Assembly: GCF_016772475.1 (NCBI RefSeq)
Contig: NZ_CP068595.1
Coordinates: 1,612,001 to 1,676,000 of the forward strand
Reading direction: 5' to 3'
Length of the DNA: 64,000 bases
Source of the DNA: Paenibacillus sonchi
GTDB taxonomy: Bacteria > Bacillota > Bacilli > Paenibacillales > Paenibacillaceae
Positions 1-8,321 of the stretch are shown in pieces (position 1 is the stretch's first letter; each line of letters starts with the position of its first letter). The position numbers and the translations under genes were made by a program. Under the pieces are notes generated by a model. That model did not search any database, was not told the origin of the DNA, and saw only the letters and a program-made list of their open reading frames with translations.

Positions 1-1341
1 TTTGAGGCGGCGGCAGGCGGAGAAGCCGCCGCATCCGGCAATACAGGGGCCGCTGTGGTACAGGGTTCTGCCTTCCGTGAATCCTTTGTTCCCGACATTT
101 CCATCTCCAATCCCAAGCTGCTGCAATACGCAGAAATGGAGGATGACCGCGATAATCTGCAGAATGGAGATACCCTGCTGCTCATTATTGAAGAGGATGC
201 CGAGTTCGCTGGAATTCTGCTGCGGCTGGCCTCAAGCAGAGGCTTCAAAGCCATTGTCGCCTTCAAGGGTGACCAGGGTCTGGCCTTGGCTCATGCATAC
301 AAGCCGGATGCCATCCTGCTGGATCTGCATCTGCCTGTCCTCGACGGCTGGGCGATCATCAGCCGCTTGAAAAGCCGCCCGGAGCTGCGGCATATTCCGG
401 TGCATGTCATCTCCGCTACCGGCCAGAACCAGCAGAGCCTTGCCATAGGGGCGCTCGCATTCTGGAAGAAGCCGGGCGACCAGGCTGAACTGGAGGCCGC
501 ATTCCTGCAGATTGAGAGCTATATCCGGCGTCCGGTCAAAAGCCTGCTGATCGTCGAGGACGACCAGACCCTGCGAAGCAGCCTCGTAGAGTTCATTGCG
601 CATCCGGATGTGCACATTGTGGCCGTAGAGACTGGCAGGGAGGCCTTGGAGCAGCTGTCCAGCCATCATTTTGACTGCATGGTGCTGGATCTTGGCTTGT
701 CGGATATCTCCGGCTTCGGCCTGCTGGAGCAGATCAAAACCAACCGTAAGCTGCAGACTCTGCCGGTCATCATTTACACGGGCAAGGATCTCAGTAAAAA
801 TGACGAGCAGCGGCTGAAGCATTACGCGCAGAGCATTGTGATCAAGAATGTGCGCTCAATGGAACGCCTGTACGACGAGACAGCGCTGTACCTGCACCGC
901 AAGCATGCCGATCTGCCGCCGGATAAGCAGCAGCTGATTGAGAAACTGCATAATCCGGAGGCAGCCTTTGCCGGAAAAAGCATTTTGCTAGTGGATGATG
1001 ATATGCGTAATATTTTTGCATTATCGAGTGTTCTGGAAGGCTATAATATGGATATCAGCTTTGCCCAGAACGGCCGGGAAGCCTTGGAGCATTTAGAAAG
1101 TCATCCTGATGTCGAGCTTGTGTTTATGGATATTATGATGCCGGAAATGGACGGGTACGAGACGATGGAACGGATTCGCGCCATACCGCAGTATGATCAG
1201 GTTGTCATCATTGCCCTGACGGCACGCGCCCTGGAGGAAGACCGGGCTAAATGCCTCCGGGCGGGCGCTTCAGACTATATTTCCAAACCGATTAATACCA
1301 CACAGCTGGTCACAGTACTCAAGATATGGTTAATTAAATAA
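1..1341 (+). CDS. Hybrid sensor histidine kinase, C-terminal multi-receiver part (5' end outside window)
   Basis: The reading frame is open from base 1, so the 5' part of the gene lies outside the window. The visible 446 residues hold three consecutive response-regulator receiver domains, at about residues 57-165, 180-295 and 326-440. Each has a phospho-acceptor Asp region (LLDLHLP, VLDLGLS, MDIMMPEMDG). The third is the most canonical, with LVDDD, a TA switch pair and SKPI. The first two have altered Lys regions (WKKPGD and VIKNV). This arrangement is typical of the C-terminal tail of large hybrid kinases in Paenibacillus, where the kinase core precedes the receivers. The 51-bp gap to the next receiver-kinase suggests one phosphorelay operon. 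The input signal cannot be read here. A stand-alone multi-receiver protein is the alternative. Confidence 0.85.
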   Translation, partial: FEAAAGGEAAASGNTGAAVVQGSAFRESFVPDISISNPKLLQYAEMEDDRDNLQNGDTLLLIIEEDAEFAGILLRLASSRGFKAIVAFKGDQGLALAHAYKPDAILLDLHLPVLDGWAIISRLKSRPELRHIPVHVISATGQNQQSLAIGALAFWKKPGDQAELEAAFLQIESYIRRPVKSLLIVEDDQTLRSSLVEFIAHPDVHIVAVETGREALEQLSSHHFDCMVLDLGLSDISGFGLLEQIKTNRKLQTLPVIIYTGKDLSKNDEQRLKHYAQSIVIKNVRSMERLYDETALYLHRKHADLPPDKQQLIEKLHNPEAAFAGKSILLVDDDMRNIFALSSVLEGYNMDISFAQNGREALEHLESHPDVELVFMDIMMPEMDGYETMERIRAIPQYDQVVIIALTARALEEDRAKCLRAGASDYISKPINTTQLVTVLKIWLIK

Positions 1342-1392
1342 TAACAGCAACGATGCTATCATCAGGTTACTTTACTCGCCGTGGGAGGAATT

Positions 1393-2568
1393 ATGGAATA
1401 CCCTGTTCATATTTTAATTGTGGATGACCGCCCGGATGAGTTCCTGTCCATACAGGCACTTCTGGCCGGCTCATCTTATAAGCTAATCCACGCGAGTTCA
1501 GGCATGGAAGCTCTGAAATACCTGTTGGAGAATGAGTACGCGCTAATTATTATGGATGTGCTTATGCCCGAAATGGACGGCTTTGAAACGGCCAAACGAA
1601 TCAAAATGCGCCGGAAGTCACGGGATATCCCGATTATTTTCTTAACGGCGCTCACCTCCGAGCTGGAGAACCACATGATGGCCTATTCGGCTGGAGCGAT
1701 TGACTATCTGACCAAACCGTATCACCCGCTTATACTCAAGAGTAAGATCGACGGGTTTGTCCGTCTCTACCAGACTAATAAGGAGCTGCAGTTCAAGTCA
1801 CAGGAGCTGGAGGCAGCCAACAGGGTTCTGACTGAGCTGAAGGATACCGCCGAGGTGGCTCTGCGCATCAAAAGCGGCTTTCTGGCGATGATGAGCCACG
1901 AAATCCGCACACCGCTGAATGGCATCATTGCCATGTCCGATCTGCTGCGAACCTCGGACCTCAGCAAGGATGACCAGGAAATGGCCGAGATTATCCATAC
2001 CAGCGGACATGCTCTGGTCTCTGTCATTAATCACATTCTGGACTTCACCAAAATCGAATCCGGCAAAATGGAGCTGGACTATGAGCTGTTCAACCTCAAC
2101 TCCTGCCTCAAAGAGACCATCGATCTCTTCCGTGCGCTGGCCATGGAACGAAATCTGACTCTGGAATCATATATTGATCCTGCGGTGCCGGTGCTGCTTG
2201 TGGGTGATCCCAACCGGCTGCGCCAGGTTCTGAACAACCTGATCGGCAATGCGATCAAGTTCACCACAACCGGAGGCGTAAAAATCAGGGTTCAGCTCCA
2301 AACAGCCATTGACCGCATGCTCACGCTGGAATTCACTGTCGAGGATACGGGCATTGGTATTCCGCAAGATAAAATGAGTTATTTATTTCAGCCCTTCACC
2401 CAGATCAGCAGCACCATCAACCGCAAATTCGGCGGTACCGGACTTGGCCTGTCGATCTGCAAAATGCTGGTGGAGCTGATGGGAGGCGAAATCTACGCCA
2501 AACCTGATGTCGGGCAAGGCGCCGTATTTGTCTTTACGATTCAGGTTAGCGAAGGACAGCCGGACTGA
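1393..2568 (+). CDS. Receiver-histidine kinase hybrid (REC-HisKA-HATPase_c)
   Basis: A 391-residue soluble kinase. The receiver domain is at about residues 1-120, with Asp55 in IIMDVLMPEMDG. A coiled linker of about 25 residues follows, then a HisKA dimerisation domain with MMSHEIRTPLNG (His169). The C-terminal HATPase_c domain shows the N box NLIGNAIKF, DTGIGIP and GGTGLGLS. No membrane segment is present, so it must be driven by phosphotransfer or partner proteins, probably the multi-receiver kinase just upstream. ATG 1393 was chosen because GGGAGG lies 4 bases before it; an in-frame GTG at 1381 has no ribosome binding site. A strong terminator follows. Confidence 0.9.
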   Translation: MEYPVHILIVDDRPDEFLSIQALLAGSSYKLIHASSGMEALKYLLENEYALIIMDVLMPEMDGFETAKRIKMRRKSRDIPIIFLTALTSELENHMMAYSAGAIDYLTKPYHPLILKSKIDGFVRLYQTNKELQFKSQELEAANRVLTELKDTAEVALRIKSGFLAMMSHEIRTPLNGIIAMSDLLRTSDLSKDDQEMAEIIHTSGHALVSVINHILDFTKIESGKMELDYELFNLNSCLKETIDLFRALAMERNLTLESYIDPAVPVLLVGDPNRLRQVLNNLIGNAIKFTTTGGVKIRVQLQTAIDRMLTLEFTVEDTGIGIPQDKMSYLFQPFTQISSTINRKFGGTGLGLSICKMLVELMGGEIYAKPDVGQGAVFVFTIQVSEGQPD

Positions 2569-2601
2569 AACGGTACCGGATGAGAATATCTGATCGGCAG
2601 C

Positions 2602-2641
2602 AAAAACCGCAAGCTCCCTTGGATGGGGCTTGCGGTTTTTG
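2602..2641 (+). terminator. Rho-independent terminator of the kinase operon
   Basis: Inverted repeat with arms AAAAACCGCAAGC and GCTTGCGGTTTTT around a short C/G-rich loop, starting 34 bases after the kinase stop. It is U-rich on both sides and may also serve the convergent SLH gene. Confidence 0.9.
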
Positions 2642-2680
2642 CTGTGCCGGCATATGCCGGCCTGAGATGCTGAAGCAGGC

Positions 2681-3364
2681 TTACTCTTGCAGGCCACCGG
2701 CAGGAGCCGGATGTGCGGCGATGTACTCCAGCGCGTTATAGATCATTTCCGCCGCTTCGGCGCGGGTAATACCGGCAGCCGGATGGAATTTGCCGTCACT
2801 GTCCAGACTGGCGATATGGAGCACCAGCGCCCGCTGGATGGAGCCGTCGTAGCCGTTGGTGAAGTCCGCGCTGTCTGCAATGTCCACCGGTATGATTTTG
2901 ATCAACGGAAGATTGCTGTGCTTTTCGATGGTCAGCATGAGCTGATGGGTGAACTCCTCACGGGTCCAATTCTTCGCAGGATCGAGATCGGGGGATAAAC
3001 CAATGTCGTTGTTAGCTGCTATTATTAGAGCATTTGCATACCAGGCATCGTTATTGGCATTGGCAAAATAGTCGGTAGCCTGCGGTGCCTTGACGAAGCG
3101 GAGCAGATCAATATTGAGATTAAAGGCATTAACGAACATCTGAATAGCTTGGGCTGCTGTAACCGCCGCATCCGGCATGAATTGAGTATCGCTAACTCCG
3201 TGAATAATGCCGCGCTGCTGCAGTTGGGCGATTTTATCCTTGGCCGGTGTGCCGGAGAGATCCTGAAACATTGCGGCTGCGGCAAAGCTCTGTCCGGCAA
3301 AAGCCAAAGTCAGCAGTACTGCTGCTGCAGTTGATGTCATTTTCTTCAATGCCTTCGTCTTCAT
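2681..3364 (-). CDS. Secreted SLH-domain (S-layer homology) protein
   Basis: 227 residues. An N-terminal signal peptide (lysines, then a hydrophobic stretch ending AGQSFAAA) is followed by SLH-like repeats: an FQDL...KIAQLQQRGIIHG unit near residues 35-65, a middle unit with TREEFTHQ, and a C-terminal unit with GITRAEAAEMIYNAL. SLH domains bind pyruvylated secondary cell-wall polymer, so the protein is probably wall-associated. Nothing but SLH-like sequence is seen, so any further role is unknown. ATG 3364 is preferred over GTG 3373 because GAGGTGA sits at good distance before the ATG. It is transcribed convergently to the kinase operon. Confidence 0.8.
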   Translation of the reverse strand: MKTKALKKMTSTAAAVLLTLAFAGQSFAAAAMFQDLSGTPAKDKIAQLQQRGIIHGVSDTQFMPDAAVTAAQAIQMFVNAFNLNIDLLRFVKAPQATDYFANANNDAWYANALIIAANNDIGLSPDLDPAKNWTREEFTHQLMLTIEKHSNLPLIKIIPVDIADSADFTNGYDGSIQRALVLHIASLDSDGKFHPAAGITRAEAAEMIYNALEYIAAHPAPAGGLQE

Positions 3365-3449
3365 GGGGGTCACCTCTCAGCAGAATTTAGAAGTAAAGGA
3401 TTAGCCTCTTCTTCCTTCCAGACGGATAAATTGCTAAAAGGTTGCAGCC

Positions 3450-3809
3450 CTAATGGTTCAGCACATTGTCCTCCAATACAGCGAATTTATCCCCATACTG
3501 CTTGATGATATGCTGCTCTCCCCAGGCACATAAGGAATCGAGAATCGACTGCAGCGTCCGCCCGTAATCGCTAAGCTCATATTCCACCTTCGGCGGCACC
3601 TGATTGTAGCTGATCCGGTTCACAATCCCGTCCTGCTCCAGTTCTCGCAGCTGCTGGGTCAGCATTTTCTGTGTAATGTTCGGCATATGGCGCTTCAAAT
3701 CGCTGGTCCGCATTTTACCATGCGTCAGATGGCAGAGAATCACACACTTCCACTTTCCTCCGATCACTTCAAGCGTAGCTTCAACCGATATATTATATTT
3801 TTTGGCCAT
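3450..3809 (-). CDS. HxlR-family winged-helix transcriptional regulator
   Basis: 119 residues covering the whole HxlR fold: VIGGKWKCVILCHL, a recognition-helix region with ITQKMLTQQLRELEQDGIV, and the wing motif PPKVEYELSDYGR. It has Cys residues in KCVILC that could be redox-sensitive, as in YodB-type members; that is inference. AGGAGG lies 8 bases before the ATG. The gene is divergent from an MFS exporter, and the intergenic region carries an inverted repeat, so it probably controls itself and the exporter. Confidence 0.9.
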   Translation of the reverse strand: MAKKYNISVEATLEVIGGKWKCVILCHLTHGKMRTSDLKRHMPNITQKMLTQQLRELEQDGIVNRISYNQVPPKVEYELSDYGRTLQSILDSLCAWGEQHIIKQYGDKFAVLEDNVLNH

Positions 3810-3839
3810 ACTCAGCCCTCCTGTTGATTGGTTATAGTT

Positions 3840-3868
3840 ACTTTTTAGAACCTATAGCACTAAAAAGT
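3840..3868. promoter_or_regulatory. Candidate HxlR operator
   Basis: A perfect 9-bp inverted repeat, ACTTTTTAG (3840-3848) and CTAAAAAGT (3860-3868), with an 11-bp spacer. It lies between the divergent HxlR regulator and MFS genes, where an operator for both promoters would be expected. Assignment to this regulator is inferred from position. Confidence 0.55.
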
Positions 3869-3948
3869 GCGTACTATCCTTCGCCGCTGCAATAATTCAT
3901 AATAGCACTTACCGGCCGGTGATTACCATAGTGTAGGAGTGAGGAAAT

Positions 3949-5154
3949 ATGTCTTTGGACCGCAAAAGAAGTACACTGGCGCTGCTGGCTCTAGCCATTA
4001 GCGCCTTCGCGATTGGAACAACCGAGTTTATCAGTGTCGGGCTGCTGCCGCTGATCTCTGATGACCTGCATATATCCGTGACGACCGCCGGATTAACTGT
4101 AACGCTGTATGCGCTTGGCGTCACCTTCGGCGCACCGGTGCTGACCTCGCTGACCACGGCCATCTCGCGCAAGACCCTGCTGCTGGCCTTAATGCTGCTC
4201 TTCATCGCCGGCAACAGCCTGGCTGCCGCTGCGGGCGGGATTTCCATGCTGCTTGCAGCCCGCATCCTTTCCGCGCTCTCTCATGGCCTGTTCATGTCCA
4301 TCGCTTCCACCATCGCCGCCGATCTGGTAACCGAGGACCGGCGGGCAAGCGCCATCTCCATGATGTTCACCGGGCTTACGGTAGCCACGGTGACCGGGGT
4401 GCCGCTGGGCACCTTTCTCGGGCAGCAGCTCGGCTGGCGGGCCGCTTTTATCGCCATTGCCGCTGTCGGTCTTATCGCGCTGATCGCCAACCTGCTGCTC
4501 GTTCCTGCCGCCCTGCGCAAAGGTACACGGACCCCGCTGCGTGAGCAGGTCAAGCTGGTGACGAACGGACGCCTGCTGCTCGCTTTTGCGATTACCGCTC
4601 TGGGCTACGGGGGGACCTTTGTCGTGTTCACGTACCTCTCCCCTCTGCTTCATGAGATCAGCGGTTTTCAGGAACAGACGGTAGCTGTGATTCTCCTGGT
4701 CTACGGCATAGCCATTGCCATCGGCAATGTCATCGGAGGGAAAGCAGCCAACCGCAAGCCGGTAAACGCTTTGTTCTATATGTTTGCCTTCCAGGCAGCG
4801 GTCCTGCTGGTGCTTACCTTTACCGCCCCCTTTAAGGCCGCTGCCCTGATTACCATTTTCTTCATGGGCCTGCTCGCCTTCATGAATGTACCCGGTCTGC
4901 AGGTCTACGTAGTAATGCTGGCCGACCGGTTCGCACCCAGTGCAAGAGATGTCGCTTCGGCGGTGAATATAGCTGCCTTTAATGCAGGCATCGCCATCGG
5001 CGCCTATCTTGGAGGACTGGTGACCGATCATTTGGGACTAATCCATACTCCATGGATTGGCTCTATCATGGTATTGGGGGCAGTGGTTCTTACCGCCTGG
5101 AGCCGGGCGCTCGAAAATAGGGACGGGCGCAAGCTTCAAAGCAAGGCCGCCTGA
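3949..5154 (+). CDS. MFS transporter, DHA1/AraJ-like drug or sugar efflux
   Basis: 401 residues with about 12 hydrophobic segments. The N-terminal sequence AIGTTEFISVGLLPLI and the loop motif near GVTFGAPVLTSLT are those of the AraJ/YdhP/PbuE branch of DHA1 exporters. The C-terminus ends in a short basic tail. GAGTGAGG precedes the ATG. The divergent HxlR gene with an intervening palindrome suggests inducible efflux of a small toxic compound. The substrate cannot be told from sequence. Confidence 0.88.
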   Translation: MSLDRKRSTLALLALAISAFAIGTTEFISVGLLPLISDDLHISVTTAGLTVTLYALGVTFGAPVLTSLTTAISRKTLLLALMLLFIAGNSLAAAAGGISMLLAARILSALSHGLFMSIASTIAADLVTEDRRASAISMMFTGLTVATVTGVPLGTFLGQQLGWRAAFIAIAAVGLIALIANLLLVPAALRKGTRTPLREQVKLVTNGRLLLAFAITALGYGGTFVVFTYLSPLLHEISGFQEQTVAVILLVYGIAIAIGNVIGGKAANRKPVNALFYMFAFQAAVLLVLTFTAPFKAAALITIFFMGLLAFMNVPGLQVYVVMLADRFAPSARDVASAVNIAAFNAGIAIGAYLGGLVTDHLGLIHTPWIGSIMVLGAVVLTAWSRALENRDGRKLQSKAA

Positions 5155-5168
5155 TCCTTAACAAAGTA

Positions 5169-5248
5169 GCGGATAAGGACACTCTGTTGCGGATAAGGAC
5201 ACTCTGTTGCGGATAAGGACACTCTGTTGCGGATAAGGATTCTCTCTG
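5169..5248. repeat. 20-bp direct tandem repeat, three full copies plus a diverged fourth
   Basis: The unit GCGGATAAGGACACTCTGTT occurs at 5169-5188, 5189-5208 and 5209-5228 without a mismatch. A fourth copy at 5229-5248 matches over its first 11 bases (GCGGATAAGGA) and then diverges. It fills the gap between the MFS stop and the next ribosome binding site. No hairpin or coding potential is visible. Confidence 0.9.
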
Positions 5249-5318
5249 AGGGATCTATTTCTGCTCATCTCAGCTTCATGCATTCTCATACTATACCCAT
5301 TCAGGAGGTTTTTTCATT

Positions 5319-6161
5319 ATGGCATTACATTTACAGGATACGACCCGCTTGCACAGCAGTGTGAATATGCCCTGGTTCGGGCTGGGGGTTTTTCAAGTGG
5401 AAGAAGGCGCAGAATTGATACAAGCGGTAAAATCCGCTATTGCCCACGGCTACCGCAGCATAGATACCGCTGCCATCTATCAGAATGAGCGCGGTGTGGG
5501 CCGGGCTGTAGCGGAAGCTCTGGCCGAGAACCAGCTGGCCCGCGAAGATCTGTTCATCACCTCCAAGGTATGGAACGCCGATCTCGGATATGAGGCGACC
5601 CTTGCCGCCTATGATGCCAGTCTGGAGAAGCTGGGGCTGGACTATCTGGATTTATACCTGATTCATTGGCCGGTACAGGGCAAATACAAGGATGCCTGGA
5701 GAGCGCTCGAAACCTTGTATACGTCCGGACGGGTCAAAGCCGTCGGAGTCAGCAACTTCCAGATTCATCATCTGGAGGATGTGATCCGGGATGCGGAGAT
5801 CACACCGATGGTCAATCAGGTGGAGCTGCATCCTTACTTGTCCCAGCGCGAACTGCGCCGCTTCTGCAAAGAGCAGGGCATCCAGATTGAAGCCTGGTCG
5901 CCCCTCATGCAGGGACAGCTGCTTGACCAGCCTGTGCTTAAGGAGATTGCCGCCGCACACGGCAAATCGGTAGCTCAAGTAATCCTGCGCTGGGATCTGC
6001 AGCACGGAATAGTTACCATACCCAAATCAACCAAGGAACACCGGATCATCGAGAACGCCTCCGTGTTCGATTTCGAGCTGAGTGCCGGGGATATGGAGCG
6101 GATTGACGGGCTCAACCAGAACAAGCGGACCGGCCCCGATCCGGACCATTTTGATTTCTAA
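5319..6161 (+). CDS. Aldo/keto reductase
   Basis: 280 residues, the usual length for the family, with the complete catalytic tetrad: Asp49 and Tyr54 (SIDTAAIYQNE), Lys83 (TSKVW) and His116 (LIHWP). The NADPH-site motif IPKSTKEHRI is near the C-terminus. It should be a cytosolic NADPH-dependent reductase of aldehydes or ketones, similar to YvgN/glyoxal reductases of Bacillus. CAGGAGG precedes the ATG. It stands alone behind the tandem repeat; the physiological substrate is unknown. Confidence 0.92.
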   Translation: MALHLQDTTRLHSSVNMPWFGLGVFQVEEGAELIQAVKSAIAHGYRSIDTAAIYQNERGVGRAVAEALAENQLAREDLFITSKVWNADLGYEATLAAYDASLEKLGLDYLDLYLIHWPVQGKYKDAWRALETLYTSGRVKAVGVSNFQIHHLEDVIRDAEITPMVNQVELHPYLSQRELRRFCKEQGIQIEAWSPLMQGQLLDQPVLKEIAAAHGKSVAQVILRWDLQHGIVTIPKSTKEHRIIENASVFDFELSAGDMERIDGLNQNKRTGPDPDHFDF

Positions 6162-6220
6162 GCCCGCTCTGATTCAGCGCTTGAAGCCTTATAACTGAGT
6201 AAACCGGCCTCCGGCGCTTC

Positions 6221-6250
6221 AACAACGGCATTTTTGCCGTTGTTTCCGGG
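6221..6250. repeat. Dispersed palindromic repeat, family A (single copy)
   Basis: Arms AACAACGGCA and TGCCGTTGTT flank a four-T loop, followed by TCCGGGC. The same palindrome plus the TCCGGGC tail recurs in the tandem array at 37580-37850 and, diverged, at 29940. It lies 60 bp after the aldo/keto reductase stop and could also act as its terminator. Confidence 0.8.
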
Positions 6251-6348
6251 CAAACCCGCCTGCGGCCCTCTAACAACCCGTATGATTATGGTGTGGGTCA
6301 TTCTGCGGACATGATGAGCTCCCTTCACGCTCGATCCCCAATAGTTAC

Positions 6349-6471
6349 GGACAGGAGAGCCGTTATTGAATGAAGATTCGTCTTTTCCGCAGGACCACGG
6401 ACTGAGATGCCTTTATTTGTCTCTTTCCCCTTTATTCCAGGCTCCATCGAACGATATAACGGCTCCTGAGT
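6349..6471. repeat. Long imperfect inverted repeat interrupted by the IS element
   Basis: GGACAGGAGAGCCGTTAT at 6349-6366 is nearly the inverse of ATAACGGCTCCTGAGT at 6456-6471, which continues as CC at 8056 beyond the insertion. About 90 bp without coding signs lie between the arms. The pre-insertion sequence was therefore a palindrome-bounded intergenic element of about 125 bp. The rest of the 6170-6350 gap holds only the family A palindrome. Confidence 0.5.
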
Positions 6472-8046
6472 CACTAGCGTTGCATAAAAGCTCCCACAAC
6501 ATTTGATTTAGATAAATTAACTATATATGTGAAATTTTATTTTATTTTCATGGGCATAAACTGAAAAATCCCCTATTGTAAAGATGTAGGTCGTTATCCA
6601 ACCCCAACTTTACAAAAGGAGACTCACCATGGATAACATACCTAAAATGACCGTCATTCGTCAATGCCTTTCTTTATTGCCTACCTTGTCCCCCACTTGC
6701 GTCCCTTTGGACTATGGGGTAAAAAAGCTGCGTACCCTCGCACTATTGCAGCTTTCGGTAACCGCTCATCTTTTGCGCTGGGAATCCTACCGCGAGTATG
6801 CGTGGCAGCTCGACGCTTCCCCTGATCTGCAGGAACTCCTAGGGCTTCCAAGCATTAGTGCTTCACAGGTCAGCCGGCGGATGAATCAGTTGCCTACGGC
6901 CTTGCTGGAACATCTGTTTTATGCCCTAACCCATCTTATCAAAAACCTGTCCCGTCCTGCCTCGAGCGGGCTGCTTCAGCGAGTCGGGCGGTTACTTCTT
7001 GTGGATGCCAGTTGCTTGAAACTTCCTGCCTTTTTGTCTGACTGGGCCCGGGTGACGCGGGACCGCTGCGGCGTTAAAATTCATGTCTCGTACGCGGTGA
7101 CTTCCCCGGAACATACCTTCGTTCAGCACATGGTGCCTTCCACGGGGAATGTGAGTGACTACGAAGGATCGGATCTGTTGCTGCACGAGGAAGAGGTCAC
7201 CTATGTCCTGGATCGCGGGTACGTATGCTACGAGCGGATGGACCGCTGGATTGAAGGTGGGCTGAATTTTGTGATGCGCATCGCCGACCACCATCAAGCC
7301 AATGTGCTCCACGAGCACCCCGTTCCGGAAGGAAGCCGCATCCTGCGGGACGCCACCGTCCAAATGGGGAGCGGATATACGGCGATGGAGCAACGCGTTC
7401 GTCTCGTCGAATTTACGGATGAAAAGGGACGATTGTACCGAATTGTGACCACGCAATGGGAGGCCTCCGCCGAAGATATCGCAGAGATATACGAGCACCG
7501 GTGGCTGATCGAACTCTTTTTTAAGTGGCTGAAGCAGCATCTGCGGTTGGTTCGCTTGCAAAGTACCCAGCCGCAGGGAATCTGGAATCATTTGTACCTC
7601 TCTCTGATTGCCCATGCGCTGACACTGTACATTCGTTACACGCAAGCGCCGGAGAAAACAGAATGGGAAGTCCTCAAACGATTGCGAATTCATGCGGCCA
7701 AAGAGCACACGTGGGAAGAATTCATCCAGGAGCTCAATCGAAGGCCGACCCGAACGTCCAAAGGACGAAGAAAGACCGGGGCGAAGCGCAGAACACCGAC
7801 ACTCGACCATCCAGTAGCCTACACCAAAGCAGTCAACGAAAAACGGATCGTGGATCGGAAGCAGAAAAAAGCGGGTATCGAGCAGAACAAGAACAACAAA
7901 TAAAGAGTGTTATGGAATAATATGGATGACAATGACCTACGCTTAAGAAAGGTCGTTCATTTTCTTCTTGACTGAATATATTGTGAAAATAATCACTAAA
8001 TTCAATTGTCATTGCGGTTAATGTCAGTGTTTATGCAACGCTAGTG
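6472..8046 (+). mobile_element. Complete IS4-family insertion sequence (1575 bp)
   Basis: Perfect 17-bp terminal inverted repeats: CACTAGCGTTGCATAAA at 6472-6488 and its complement at 8030-8046. The element is flanked by a 9-bp target duplication, CTCCTGAGT, at 6463-6471 and 8047-8055. One intact transposase fills the interior. Intact ends, duplication and reading frame all point to a recent and possibly active insertion. It landed in the right arm of an older inverted repeat. Confidence 0.95.
6629..7903 (+). CDS. IS4-family DDE transposase
   Basis: 424 residues with the DDE triad in the expected order: Asp126 (LLVDASC), Asp194 (YVLDRGY) and Glu295. The IS4 signature Y-(2)-R-(3)-E-(6)-K is exact at Tyr288, Arg291, Glu295 and Lys302. 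The C-terminus is basic. AAAAGGAG lies before the ATG. It catalyses cut-and-paste movement of the surrounding element and is undamaged. The subgroup was not assigned because that needs a comparison with known elements. Confidence 0.95.
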   Translation: MDNIPKMTVIRQCLSLLPTLSPTCVPLDYGVKKLRTLALLQLSVTAHLLRWESYREYAWQLDASPDLQELLGLPSISASQVSRRMNQLPTALLEHLFYALTHLIKNLSRPASSGLLQRVGRLLLVDASCLKLPAFLSDWARVTRDRCGVKIHVSYAVTSPEHTFVQHMVPSTGNVSDYEGSDLLLHEEEVTYVLDRGYVCYERMDRWIEGGLNFVMRIADHHQANVLHEHPVPEGSRILRDATVQMGSGYTAMEQRVRLVEFTDEKGRLYRIVTTQWEASAEDIAEIYEHRWLIELFFKWLKQHLRLVRLQSTQPQGIWNHLYLSLIAHALTLYIRYTQAPEKTEWEVLKRLRIHAAKEHTWEEFIQELNRRPTRTSKGRRKTGAKRRTPTLDHPVAYTKAVNEKRIVDRKQKKAGIEQNKNNK

Positions 8047-8162
8047 CTCCTGAGTCCGCTTCAGCCCGCGGATGAAGCCCAATCCTCCTGCACCGCTTAT
8101 ATCCTCTGACGCTTCCAAGATATCCAAATCTTTTTGCATTGCATAATTTCCTACACAAGAAC

Positions 8163-8204
8163 AAACCGGCTGCACCATCCCTCCCTGGATGGTGCAGCCG
8201 GTTT
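8163..8204. terminator. Bidirectional rho-independent terminator
   Basis: An 18-bp perfect inverted repeat (AAACCGGCTGCACCATCC and its complement) around a 6-base loop, with T-rich sequence on both sides. It lies downstream of the minus-strand AEC transporter. The 270 bp between the IS element and that gene otherwise hold nothing recognised. Confidence 0.85.
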
Positions 8205-8321
8205 AGTTATAAGGGTTAGCTTGCCTGAAGACCCTGTAATCGGCTCAGGCGACGTGAAATGCCCTTTCCCGGTCCCTCCTGTACAGAAAAATCCACAGGT
8301 TCAGCACGAACCGCTATACGA

